The translations under genes were made by a program, and so were the position numbers. Shown in pieces: positions 46,840 through 56,968 of a stretch of DNA of 64,000 bases (positions are counted from its first letter, which is position 1; every line of letters starts with the position of its first letter). Under the pieces are notes generated by a model. It was given only the letters and a program-made list of their open reading frames with translations, was not told where the DNA came from and searched no databases. Source of the stretch: Wurfbainia villosa (taxonomy: Eukaryota > Streptophyta > Magnoliopsida > Zingiberales > Zingiberaceae); assembly GCA_025175895.1 (NCBI GenBank), contig CM046005.1, positions 64,380,325-64,444,324 of the forward strand, in the 5' to 3' direction.

Positions 46840-48047
46840 TGTTGGTGATCGTTTGGAAGCTAGAGGGGGGTGAATAGCGTTTTTCGTTTCTACAAGAATG
46901 ATTAGCGAAAGAAAACACAAATAATATATGTAAACACAAAAAGCAATGCTAACAAAAGCCTTTACGTGGTTCGGAGATAACGCTCCTACTCCACGGCGAT
47001 CCTTAAGGTGGATCAACCCAAGCAATTCCACTAAGATGCTTTCCTTTACAACACAACTCCTCTTCTTTACAAAGAATGAAACTTAAGCTTAGAGAGAAGA
47101 GGAGGGGATTTAAGATCACTTAGAAAGCTAGAAAACTCGTGGAGGCTTTGGAGAAGAATCAGAGAATAAGCATTAACCCCAAAAACCCCCCACCAGCCCT
47201 CTTTTTATAGAGAGAGGGTTGATTTTCCCGTTGGAACATGATTAGTTGACTGATGCACAACATCGATCACGACGTGATTAACGCGACCTCGAAATGTACC
47301 GTCGTGGATTTAGAGTCGTTTCGTCTAACGGCATTCTCATCAGTCGATCCTTCATCACCGATCGATGAAGTGATCACCGATCAGTGATCATGTCGTAGTC
47401 GAGTGGGACTCCATTCTGTGCCTGTTTTTGCCTTGATCGATCCCATTGCTTGTTGGCCGATCGATAGCATCATCGACGACTACCATTGTTAAGGCAAGCC
47501 GATCGATAGTCGTGGTTTCACCGACTCGGCCGAGCACTGACCGATTGATCGATACATCGTATCAGTCGACTGATACACATCAAGTATGAGTATTTCATAC
47601 TTGATTTCACCCCCTAGACCTAGACTCAACCTTCTAGCTTTTTTTTAAGCCTTGCGCTTCCAGGATCCCTCCGAGTCCGCGACTTGTTCATCCTTTGCGC
47701 TTTGCTTCCAAGAGCTTCCTTCAGTTTTGTCATGTCTTGGGTTTTCCTTTGCCAAGGCGTGTTTGGACTTTACGCCGCCAAGACTACATGCTTGGACTTA
47801 CGCTGCCAAGACTTGCCTTTGGACTTCCTTTGCTAAGGTCCGTTTGGACTTAATGCCGCCAAGACAACATGTTTGGTCTTATGCCGCCAAACCTTTACTT
47901 TGGACTTCTCTTGCCAAGATCATACTTGGACTTTGCCTTTACCTGTCACTTAATCATGTTCACCATTAGATTACAATTTGTTGCCTAACTTAGATGATTA
48001 TCCAAACATCAAAACATATAAATGCTTGGGGCATTGTTGCACCAACA
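46840..48047 (-). repeat. Cop-D right (5') LTR
   Basis: 1,208 bp, uninterrupted copy of the left LTR. TATA box TATAAAAA at 47202-47209 (minus). Only one CAGTCGACTG (47563) remains, where the left copy has four. The segment 47245-47560 carries CGATCG-type sequence in their place. Confidence 0.92.
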
Positions 48048-48052
48048 CCCTA

Positions 48053-48711
48053 CCCTCAAAGCAAATTATATGATTTTTATTTAAAATTGACATGCTTGAG
48101 TTACCTAGATCGGTGGTGATTTGGATTTGTTCTTCTTCTCGACCGGAGGTGGATGGTTTCTCTTGAGTTGGCTCCAATGTTGAAGATGACCTCTCCTCCC
48201 CCTCAATCCTAGAGGTGGAGGCTTCTCCTACTTCTTCCTCTTCTTCCACCGATCCCGATCCGGATGATGATTCCCTATCAACTTCCGAATTCTCACTCTC
48301 TTGTGAGGAAGATGATGTGCTCTTTACTTCGGTCTCCTCCTCATATTGAGCCGATGAGCACTCTTGTTCCTTGAGCTCCTCATGGAATCTTGTCAACTTT
48401 CTCCATTGTTCCTTGGCATCCATGTAATCTCCTAGCCTAGACAAAACATCATTAGGTATCAAATCTTCTAAAAGTTTTGTTACCTTGGCTTCGGTCTTGA
48501 ATTTTAGGCGTTGCTCTTGGGTCCACTTTTTTAACTTGAGGACTTCTCCCTTCTTATCCCTAGGAGGTTCAAAGCCTTCCATGACAATGAACCAATTATC
48601 TATGTCCATCATCAAGAAGGTCTCCATTCTTGCCCTCCATGCTAGAAAATCTTCTTGGTCGTATGGTGGAGGTGTGTTTATGTCCCATCCTAGTTTCTCT
48701 TAAAATTCCAT
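48053..48711 (-). pseudogene. TRG-3 Gag, N-terminal part
   Basis: The ATG at 48711 is followed by a stop at the fourth codon, then by INTPPPYDQEDFLAWRARME, the family's N-terminal motif. The frame open from 48627 reads METFLMMDIDNWFIVMEGFE and continues through a Glu/Ser-rich linker (SSTLEPTQEKPSTSGREEE) to NKNHIICFE, the start of the first zinc knuckle. Here Cop-D splits it: the last about 16 residues read in this frame come from the Cop-D LTR. The knuckle resumes at 34254. Confidence 0.85.
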
Positions 48712-48763
48712 CTTCTTCCTCTAGTGGTTTGCTCCTGGCGATTAGTCCGTAGAAGAGCTCCTT

Positions 48764-48777
48764 GCTCTGATACCAAT
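48764..48777 (-). other. Primer-binding site of TRG-3
   Basis: GCTCTGATACCAAT, complement of ATTGGTATCAGAGC, directly before the right LTR. Confidence 0.92.
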
Positions 48778-50262
48778 TGTAGAGGAAATGTTGACCGCTA
48801 GAGGGGAGTGAATAGCTCGTTTCGATACACGAAGGAATTCGTTGCGTGTTAATCTCTACAAGTCGTGTTAGTGCAACGGAATATATAGCAATAACAAAAC
48901 AAGACAAACACAATTCACAACACTAAATATAACGTGGTTCGAAATTGAATGGTTCCTACTCCACGGATCGGACTCTAAAATCCCTAGCAATGCAAATACG
49001 CACTACTAATCACAATAACTCCTTCTCGACACAAGTCGGAGGTGGAGAAATCTCGTACAAATGATCTTACAACAGTAAGAAATAAATACAAGCAATTACA
49101 ATAAGGAAATGCACTACAAGTAAAGGAAAAATACTTTACAATTGCCTTTGGATTGCTTGATTTTGGTTGCTTGAAGAATAGCCTTAGAGACCCTGATTTG
49201 CAGCAAAAAATTGCCCCAAAGTAGCTCAAGAACCGGTTGTGATTTCCTCCTCCACGAGCTCCATTTAAAGCTGTTACCTAGGCTGGAAATCGCCTATCAG
49301 TCGACTGCTCGGGACCATCAGTCGACTGATGACACTATTGCTGTGAGACAATAGTGTGATCCATGTTGGAAAAATCTAACGGATAGGACATCAGTCGACT
49401 GATCGAGCCTTCACTCAACTGCTAACCCCAGCAGTCGAGTCAAACTCCATTCTGTGCCTGAAATACCGAGCACCAGTCGACTAATCACAAGATCAGTCGA
49501 CTGATCGGTCCAACAGTCGACTGCCCTCCTCTAGCAGTCAACTGCTAGGGCACTCCTCCCAGTCAAACCCTGGTTGACTCACACCAGTCGACTGCCACAT
49601 GGTCCCAGTCGACTGATACAGCTCAAACATGAGGTTTTAACCTCAAATATGAGGTTTAACCCAAGTATGGTTCCCCTATACTTGCTAGACCACCCGTAGC
49701 CTAGACATAAGCCTTCTAGCCACCTCCGTCAGCCTCGCACCTATCGGATGCCTCCAAGTCATCCATGACTTGTTCATCCATACGCTAGCCTTCAGGTGCT
49801 TCCATCGGCTGTCATGATAATGGTGTCTACACCGCCAAGGCACATTGGACTTACGCTGTCAAGACTCTCGCTTGGACTTTACGCTGCCAACCATTAGACT
49901 TATGCTGCCAAGACTCCTGATTGGACTTTACGCCACCAATATCAAACCCCTTGGACTTTCCAAATGCCAAGACTCAAGCTTGGACTTTCCCTTGCCAACC
50001 CATGTTGGACTTTCCATGCTAAGACCCATGCTTAGACTTTACATGCCAAGTACTCAAGACTTGGACTTTCCATGACATGGTCAACTCCAGTCAACCATCA
50101 AAATCCCCCTCTAGTCAAACTCGAGTCCGATCAATCATGACCCAGGTCGATTGCACCAACAATCTCCCCAAAATATTATCAGACATCAATGTCAAACATC
50201 AAAACATCTCTCGAGTCAAACTCAAGTCCGATCAATCGTGATCTGGGCCGATTTCACCAACA
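48778..50262 (-). repeat. TRG-3 right (5') LTR
   Basis: 1,485 bp. Seven CAGTCGACTG palindromes (about 49296, 49318, 49390, 49494, 49510, 49584, 49605), many more than in the left copy. U3 subrepeats of the GCTTGGACTTTCC..GCCAAG type at 49850-50070. Confidence 0.92.
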
Positions 50263-51047
50263 TCGTATTGATGGAGTAGATTCTCCTATTCTAGGATTAT
50301 GGAGTAGTTTGTGTACGTAGAACATGTTATTTCAAATATATTTCTCTTCTTGAATTTATATTTGCAATTGATGTTTGTTTAGATCGATAGTTATTCATTT
50401 TGGCTTTCTATCTACTGTGCGTAGCCGATATGAGGGGTGACAACCCTCATATCAAAGATTTAGGAGAACTAAGGAGGAGCCTAAGGGTTGACCTCTCTCC
50501 GGTAACCATGGATAGAAGGGTGTGATAGAGTCGGGAATGAGACATGTTCCGATTCATCATAGGGATTGTTTTGGCATCCTCATACTGCCTACCCCGTCCT
50601 AAAGCCAAGGGTCGACCTGGTATGGTAGAGGTAGTTCCCGATAGATGTGAAGGCTAATCGGGGAAGTGTATGATGTCCCTTCCACAAGACTGTAGTTAGA
50701 CATCTAAACAACACCCAATTGGTAGCATGTTTTGCGATGCACAAGCAAAACCAAAATCCTAGAATTCCCTCCAAAGACTCGTAGAAACCCTTCTCTTCCT
50801 CCGTGTGACACCGTACTAGAGTTAAGACCGCCACCAATCCTCGTAATCACAACCGCTAGAACTAAACTCCGAACAAGAACATCCACCGAACAATCGGTAC
50901 TCGAATCTCAGTCCATGTGGGATCGATAATCTATTTATTACTTGACGACATCTATGCACTTGCGAGCATTGAGCGCGAGCGCACACTTCGAGTCCTCGAT
51001 GGTTTCCGTCACGAGATTTGAGGACGCATTCGCGTGCATCAAGTTTT

Positions 51048-51065
51048 TGGCGCCATTGTCGGGGA
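51048..51065 (+). other. Primer-binding site of Gyp-1
   Basis: TGGCGCCATTGTCGGGGA, six bases after the 5' LTR. It resembles the Athila-lineage primer site usually assigned to tRNA-Asp, with two differences. Confidence 0.8.
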
Positions 51066-51357
51066 ATGATTGATTCGATATTAAATCAAGAGGTGGATAA
51101 TTGGATCGGACTTAGAATTAGATTTATTTTCTTTGCTTTATTTTTATTTTTATTTCATATACTTCGGCTTTAGATTTTCAATATCTAGATTAAGTTTAGA
51201 TTAATTTCAGTAGTTACATTGCATTAACCTTCAGTTTAAATTTTCTGCATTTTATTTCGTAGAATAGAATTTTCTATATTTGATTTAGTATTTAGACTAC
51301 TTTATTTTCTATTTTTGAGCATTAGGTATACTCCTAATTTAGTGGCTCGGTTCTTCG

Positions 51358-51594
51358 TATGCATAGACGCTTAGGATCGGGAAATCTACTTCGATAGACC
51401 CAGAAATCGAATGAACCTACCATCGTAGAAGAGCTGAGCAAAGAAGCATAGAAGACCTTGATGCATCCGTGGTAAACTTAGGTAGCTGACCCCAACGAGA
51501 CTATGCAGCCCCTAGTGCTAGAGGATATAAGTCGAGCATATCTGGACAATCAATTTCGGTCGACAACTTTGAGCTGAAACCTGCACTCATACAC
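51358..51594 (+). pseudogene. Gyp-1 gag, 5' fragment
   Basis: Reads MHRRLGSGNLLR at the start and later VADPNETMQPLVLEDISRAY, in the style of Athila Gag N-termini. At least five stops are in frame. It ends where S4 is inserted and continues at 53765. Confidence 0.6.
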
Positions 51595-53759
51595 TGCTGG
51601 GTTTCTCTGGTACTGCGGCGGGTGTGTGTTCGAACATGTTTCGTAAACATGTGAATAGAGGAAGAAATAAAAGCAATAAATCTAATTTATTACAACACAC
51701 ACCACACGTATGCAAGATACATCATGTGTAGACATAATCTCAGTTTCAAATTTTGCAATAAAAGGAAATTACGCTAGTTATATCTGACGTATCACGTGCA
51801 GCGAGAATGACATTAGCTGGAGCAACTCACGCTAGAATTGCCTCTATCCGTATCCACGCCGAGTACCGTTGAGATAGCTTCGCCAAGCTATGAGCCTCAT
51901 CTTCGTAGGAGTCACTAGCCTCGTGTCGAAGACGATGTGATCGAGAGAAGATCACAATTCGAATCAAAATTCGGATGCAAAAATGAGTCCCCAAAACTCA
52001 CTTCTCCGAAGAGGTATTCGTCAACCGATTGACGAATCCTTGGTCCTCCACCCATGAGGATTGCCGGAGATCCAATCCCCGGCAAGAAAGTTGTTGTCAG
52101 AGCTCCAAACGATGCTCCGACAAGAAGGAAGCAAGGTGGAGGACTTGGCACCGGCCAAAGGAAAAGGGTCGATTGGTCCTTGGTCACCGAAGCCAAGGAG
52201 GGTCATCGGAGGATCGCCGACAACAGCAGGAGGCTGGCGACAGCAGGTGGCGTCAGCGGCAAGAGCCCCTTGGGTGGCAGCGCCAAGGAGAAGAGAGGAA
52301 AGGAGGCTAGGGTTTCCAAAACCCTTGAACCAACCAATTCTCTATGAAAAACCCTTAAGCCATGTTTTTATAGAGAACACATTCTCCTAACGGTTATTTA
52401 TTCATAACCAAAACCCGTTAACCCGCTCCAATAACTTAAGTTAAAATAAACCAAACCATGTTGGTCTATTTTAAGTTAAAACGAACCGAACCAACTTTGG
52501 TTCATTCGTTTAAAACAAAACAAACACCTTTGGTTTATTTTCCACCATTGGATTAGAACCAAACCAATTTGGTTTATCCATCATGTCTTCAAAAGACACG
52601 GCCCATCCATGCTTCTGTTGCGACTGAACCGATTTCATGCTTGCTCCTTGTTTGGTCCAACCAAATTTAGTTTCTCTCGTTATGAGAATCTCATTCTCAA
52701 GCTCGTTTTAAATCCTTCGGATTATGCTCGTTGTGTGTGTGATCAAATAGGTTCCCAATTTATGTTGGCCATCTATAATCAACCATTAATTATAGAACGA
52801 TCATGAGTGGCACCTAGTAGTACATCATGATCCCCAATTAATCAGAAAATCAACGGTTGACTCCAGAACGACTTCTGAAACCTTTCAGTAGCCACAATGA
52901 ATTGTGCCCCATTCCCTTCACGCATCTTATACCCACTTGGTTCAGGACATGGTCTATTGTGTCAGTCCCCACCAGGCTGACTACGTCACACTAGCCCAAG
53001 TATGATTTTCTCATCCTTCGAATTCTAGTTACTGCATATGTATCCAAGAGTACATTACTCTAAACATGTAATGTTTTGGCCAAAGACTTTAGTAACAATC
53101 CAACGAGAGGCCCTGGGTATACATCTCCCTACAAGGAGTGGTGAATCCTTTATAGGCTATTCAAACACCTTCGGGCACTTCGACTTATACCCAATCATTG
53201 CGGGTCTACATCTCCTTGGAGATGCTTGCTTAAGATGTCAAAGCATAAGTCTCCATGACCAAGATGACTTGAATACTACAAGTCAAAGGAACATCGCACT
53301 TAAGCTGCAGTAAGAACTTCATTGACATATCCATATATGCAGAGAACCATATGAAGTCTTACAGCTGGTTACTCCAATGAACTAGTTACCATAACTAGCA
53401 TCCATGATTAACTCCGGACATCACAATATCTCCAGCTAGAGAGAATCAGCTGCTTGGATACACCAAAGAGTATACCTTGTTCTAGTCTCGACGGAATTGA
53501 TGGTGTCCAAATCCATCAATTCATCGACTAGGGATAATTCCAATACATCACAATTACACATGTAGAGATACTCACAAGTTGTGATCCAATCACAAATTCT
53601 CTCATGTTATGAATCGTATTGTGGACATTCAGTAAATGAGTTTAAGATCTAATCAAATACATGAAAATATGTATACTCAAATAGTGAATCTTCATTTATC
53701 ATATTAATGGTTTAAACATAAGGCGATTGCCTTAGGACACCTCTCATATATAACTAACA
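51595..53759 (-). mobile_element. S4: solo LTR of a copia-type family, in the Gyp-1 gag
   Basis: 2,165 bp. On the minus strand it starts TGTTAGTTATATATG (53759) and ends GAGAAACCCAGCA (51595). Exact target duplication TACAC at 51590-51594 and 53760-53764. TATA box TATAAAAA at 52365-52372 (minus). AACCAAA/TTTGGTT inverted motifs at 52440-52570. No internal coding region; frames at 51915-52390 fall in the LTR leader. Similar in style to S3 but a different family by sequence. Confidence 0.88.
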
Positions 53760-53764
53760 TACAC

Positions 53765-54661
53765 ATGGTCCAACAAAGCCAAATTGGAGGAGATGTAACT
53801 GAAGATCCAAACCGGCACTTGGAGACATTTTTTGAGATATGTTCTACAATGAAATTCAATGGAGTACCTGCTAATGTGACCCATCTGAGACTATTCCCGT
53901 TCTCACTGTGGGATAAGGCGAAGACATGGCTCCACTCCCTTCTCTCTGGAAGCATCACCACATGGGAGCAGTGTAAGCAGCAGTTCTTAAACAAATTCTT
54001 CCCACCAAGTAAGACTTCTCACATGTGCCATTTAATTACTAGCTTCCGTCAGAAGGAAGGGGAGTCCTTGTTCGAAGCATGGGATCATTACAAACGGCTA
54101 CTCTATCAATGCCCTCATCATGGTTTAGAGAGGTGGCTGGTGATCCACATATTCTATAATGGGATCACGTATGCCACCAAGGTGTCCCTCGATTCTACTG
54201 CAGGAGGAGCACTGATGAATAAGACTATCGAGGAAGCAGAGGAGTCGATCGAAGAGGTGGCCCAAAACTACCATCAATGGGCTTCCGAGCATAGTCATCC
54301 AGCTCCTGCAGCAGAACGATATGCTGTCAACTCCGTAGACCACCTAGCGGCAAGGATGGATGCACTTAGCAGATGGTTCGACTCTCTAAATCCTATTTCT
54401 GCATGTGTGACCCATACCTTTGGAGAGGGGGCAGTAGCATATAAAGAGGACTATTATGGAAGGCAGGGCAGCTTAGATGAGCAAATCAAGCATGTCAATG
54501 CGGTTGGGGATCATAATCAAAGGCCCAACAACCCGTATTCCAACACCTGCAATCCCAGATGGAGGAACCACCCGAATTTTTCCTATCAGAATAACTCGGG
54601 GAATTTCCAATCGTCCAGAGGATATGGGCAACAACAGGGCAATGGGCAGCAACAACCATAG
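53765..54661 (+). pseudogene. Gyp-1 Gag (Retrotrans_gag capsid region)
   Basis: Directly continues the gag after S4. MVQQSQIGGDVTEDPNRHLE followed by LRLFPFSLWDKAKTWLHSL and ITTWEQCKQQFLNKFFPPSK is the plant Ty3/gypsy Gag signature (Retrotrans_gag, residues about 10-130). Athila-type features follow: CPHHGLERWL, FYNGIT, AGGALMNKT, and a Gln/Asn/Gly-rich tail. The ORF ends at TAG 54659, but the same frame continues into the protease with two more stops (about 54728, 54896). Forms the particle core around RNA. Confidence 0.92.
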
Positions 54662-55522
54662 AAGTCTAGGCTAGAACTGATGATGGAATACTTTATTGCT
54701 ACCCAAACGAAGGTCAATGCAGAATTCTAACACCAACATCAGAGATCAGAAGAGGCAATTAGGGTGTTGAAGGCCTCTGTCGATGGACTCGCAAGCCACA
54801 CTAAAATGCTGGAAATGCAAGTGGCCCAAATAGCTAAAACCATATCACAGACCATGGATAACTCTCCACCATTACCCGATAAAAATCAGGTGGAGTAAGA
54901 GGGAGTATACGGTGAGGGAGTGGGACAGAAAAACAGATTTACTCAGGGATGTACAACCATGATTTCTACCTTACCAAACCAAGAGAAAATTGAAGATAAA
55001 ATTCCACCCCAACTTGAGGACCCTGGTGAATTTTTTATACCCTGCATGATTTATGGTGAGAACATAGATGAAGCATTGTATGACCTAGGGTCATCAGTTA
55101 GCGTGATGCCCTACGCACTCTATCTGAAGATGGGATTGAGTGGCATCCAACCAGCGGGCCTTGGTATTCGCATGGTGGACGACTCAGTCAAGGAACCCGT
55201 TGGCATGCTAGCATATGTGCCTGTGGTCATTGAGAATTTTATGATACACACGGATTTTATTGTACTGGACATAGGACCAAACCCCCAGAATCCCATCATT
55301 TTTGAAAGATCCTTTCTGGCGACCACGGGAGCATGCATCGACGTGAAGGCACATAAAATCTCCTTGGATGTAGATGACAAGATCATCGTATTCAACCAAT
55401 CGGAGTGTAGGCATCCCTTCGCATATGGGTATACCTCGTGCAGGGTAACGATTGCTTCACCAAGAGATAAAGTTTTCAATATAGATGAATGGAGGTTTAT
55501 AGAGCCTTCCAAGCCGAGTTGA
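54662..55522 (+). pseudogene. Gyp-1 aspartic protease
   Basis: Same frame as gag, after in-frame stops. Open from 54920. A Gln-rich coiled-coil linker precedes PPQLEDPGEFFIPCMIYGE and the active site DLGSSVSVMPYALYLKMGLS, where DLGS replaces the usual D-(S/T)-G, a known variant in gypsy proteases. Then GMLAYVPVVIENFMIHTDFI and NPIIFERSFLATTGACIDVK, typical of the second half of the fold. It would cleave the polyprotein. The frame ends at TGA 55522, and no RT follows. Confidence 0.88.
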
Positions 55523-56968
55523 GATAACGAAGTGTGGTCGAGCTAAAAGACCTTAGACAAAGCGCTTCTTGGAAGGCAACCCAAGTTTAGTTTTTATTTG
55601 TTTTAGACTTAATTGCATTCGTTTGTGTAGCTTAGATTTTGATTTCTAGCATTTAGCATTTCTGAGCATGAATTAGGACTAGAAAGGACTTGCTAGGTAA
55701 AACCAAAAGAATCATTTTAGAGCCTATACGTAGGCGAAGTTTCAAGGCATATGAGAGCACTTCTAGCGGGCCGAGGAGTTGTACGACGAGGCCCATGTCT
55801 ACTTCCAGGATGAGGCTTTCCGTCACCAGGAGGAGGCCATACATCGCCAGGAGGTTCGGCAGCACATGAGTGCCCAGCAGGCACAGTGGGCCCGGGAGGA
55901 GGAGCACCGAGCAACCACTGCATCTACCAGCTCTCAAATCGACCACATGTACATGTGCCATCAGCAAATGAGCACCAGATTTACCCAGGATCCCGACATG
56001 CCGAAGCTACCAGACTTTCCACCTCAGCCACCCTATTAGAGGTATAGCTTCATACAAGTCAAGGGGGAATGACCCTAAGTTTTGATTTATTTTGTTTCTA
56101 GCAGTAGTTTCTTTCTTGATATTTGCATGCTTAGTTTTATTTTGCATACATTTGTTCATGCATAGAGTGTTTAGTTTCTTTCAGCACTTAGTTTTTTCTA
56201 TCTTTAAGCTGCCTCAGTAGTATTTTTAAGATCTCCTTGTAAATTGTTTTCATAGGTAGCTTAACTTTATTTATCTCATGGTATTTTATTTTATTTTATA
56301 TGCTCTAATAAATGTTCTAAACTTGCACTGGTTAGCTTTTATTTCTACACTTACACTTGACGAATATTCTGAAAGGAAGAATCTAGTACATACATAGTTA
56401 TGATTCATCCCAGTAGTCTAGTACTTTGGAATCCATAGGTGACTCTAGGTTTAGCACTTTAGTTACTAGAGATGGTCAGATTGTGTAAGGTCATTTGGAA
56501 AAATCAAAATCCCTGTGAGCAGGAGAAGAACAAAAGTATATTTCTGTTTTTGAAAAAAAAAAATAGTTGTTGTGGGTGGAAATGGGTAGGTGCCCCTTTA
56601 AGACCGAGTTAGGTTACTGGGGAAACACCTACCAATTTCTTTCAATATCGAGCACGCCTTTTAGACATTATGCTAGATCTAGGGAATGATCATCGCTTAG
56701 GGTAGACCAGTGCCTAAAAGTGTGAGACCTTAGAAAATCTATAACATGACGACTTAACTTACTTTGGAACGAGTATCCCTTAAGAAGATTCGCTTAGCAC
56801 ATTCACGAGAAGCTAACTTAGTGAATTTTTAGAACATATCTATTTTTCTTTGATTGAAAATACCACTTGATAAATCCAGTTAACATGCTAAGTATGGAAT
56901 AATATTTTTAAAATTTCATGGAACTGAGGTTTGCTTGAGGATAAGCAAAGATCTAAGTCAGGGGGAAT
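55523..56968 (+). other. Gyp-1 region after the protease: pol deleted, small ORF, 3' non-coding region
   Basis: GCGCTTCTTGGAAGGCAACC (about 55562) is the motif that in Athila-like elements lies downstream of integrase, so about 3-4 kb of RT-RNase H-integrase is missing between 55522 and about 55540. A short frame 55779-56039 (EAFRHQEEAIHRQEVRQHMS, ending PKLPDFPPQPPY) is Gln/His/Glu-rich and of unknown function; similar small ORFs occur after pol in this lineage. The rest is non-coding. A purine tract CAGGGGGAA abuts the LTR. Confidence 0.65.

Larger units (their letters stand above)
34255..48047 (-). mobile_element. Cop-D: Sirevirus-type Ty1/copia gag-pol element, minus strand
   Basis: Left (3') LTR 34255-39068 (split by FB-1), 3' non-coding region 39069-40159, pol 40160-43221, gag 43237-46706 (split by S3), primer site 46826-46839, right (5') LTR 46840-48047. 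Exact target duplication CCCTA at 34250-34254 and 48048-48052. About 8.3 kb without insertions. It is the only element in the window with all domains from gag to RNase H, but pol has one frameshift and at least four stops. Different LTR family from Cop-A/B/C. Confidence 0.92.
29845..50262 (-). mobile_element. TRG-3: gag-only LTR retrotransposon of the TRG-2 family, minus strand
   Basis: Left (3') LTR 29845-31359, right (5') LTR 48778-50262, exact target duplication TCGTA. The internal region, without Cop-D, is about 3.6 kb and contains only gag pieces (33219-34254 and 48053-48711). No pol remnant belongs to it. Gag and 3' region align to TRG-2. About 6.6 kb without nested insertions. Confidence 0.9.
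29233..51041 (+). repeat. 5' LTR of Gyp-1, split by TRG-3
   Basis: LTR sequence lies at 29233-29844 and 50268-51041 (about 1,386 bp). It is about 150 bp longer than the 3' LTR, which has a deletion corresponding to about 29380-29530. It starts TGATGTGAGCAAAATATATA and ends GCGTGCATCA. TATA box TATATAAGG at 29611-29619. TRG-3 is inserted after TCGTA (29840-29844), repeated at 50263-50267. Confidence 0.88.

Noticed and set aside
51915..52390. Open frames in both directions inside S4, one Gly/Ser-rich, others basic
   Set aside because: They lie in the leader part of a solo LTR bounded by a target duplication, overlap each other, and match no family I recognise.
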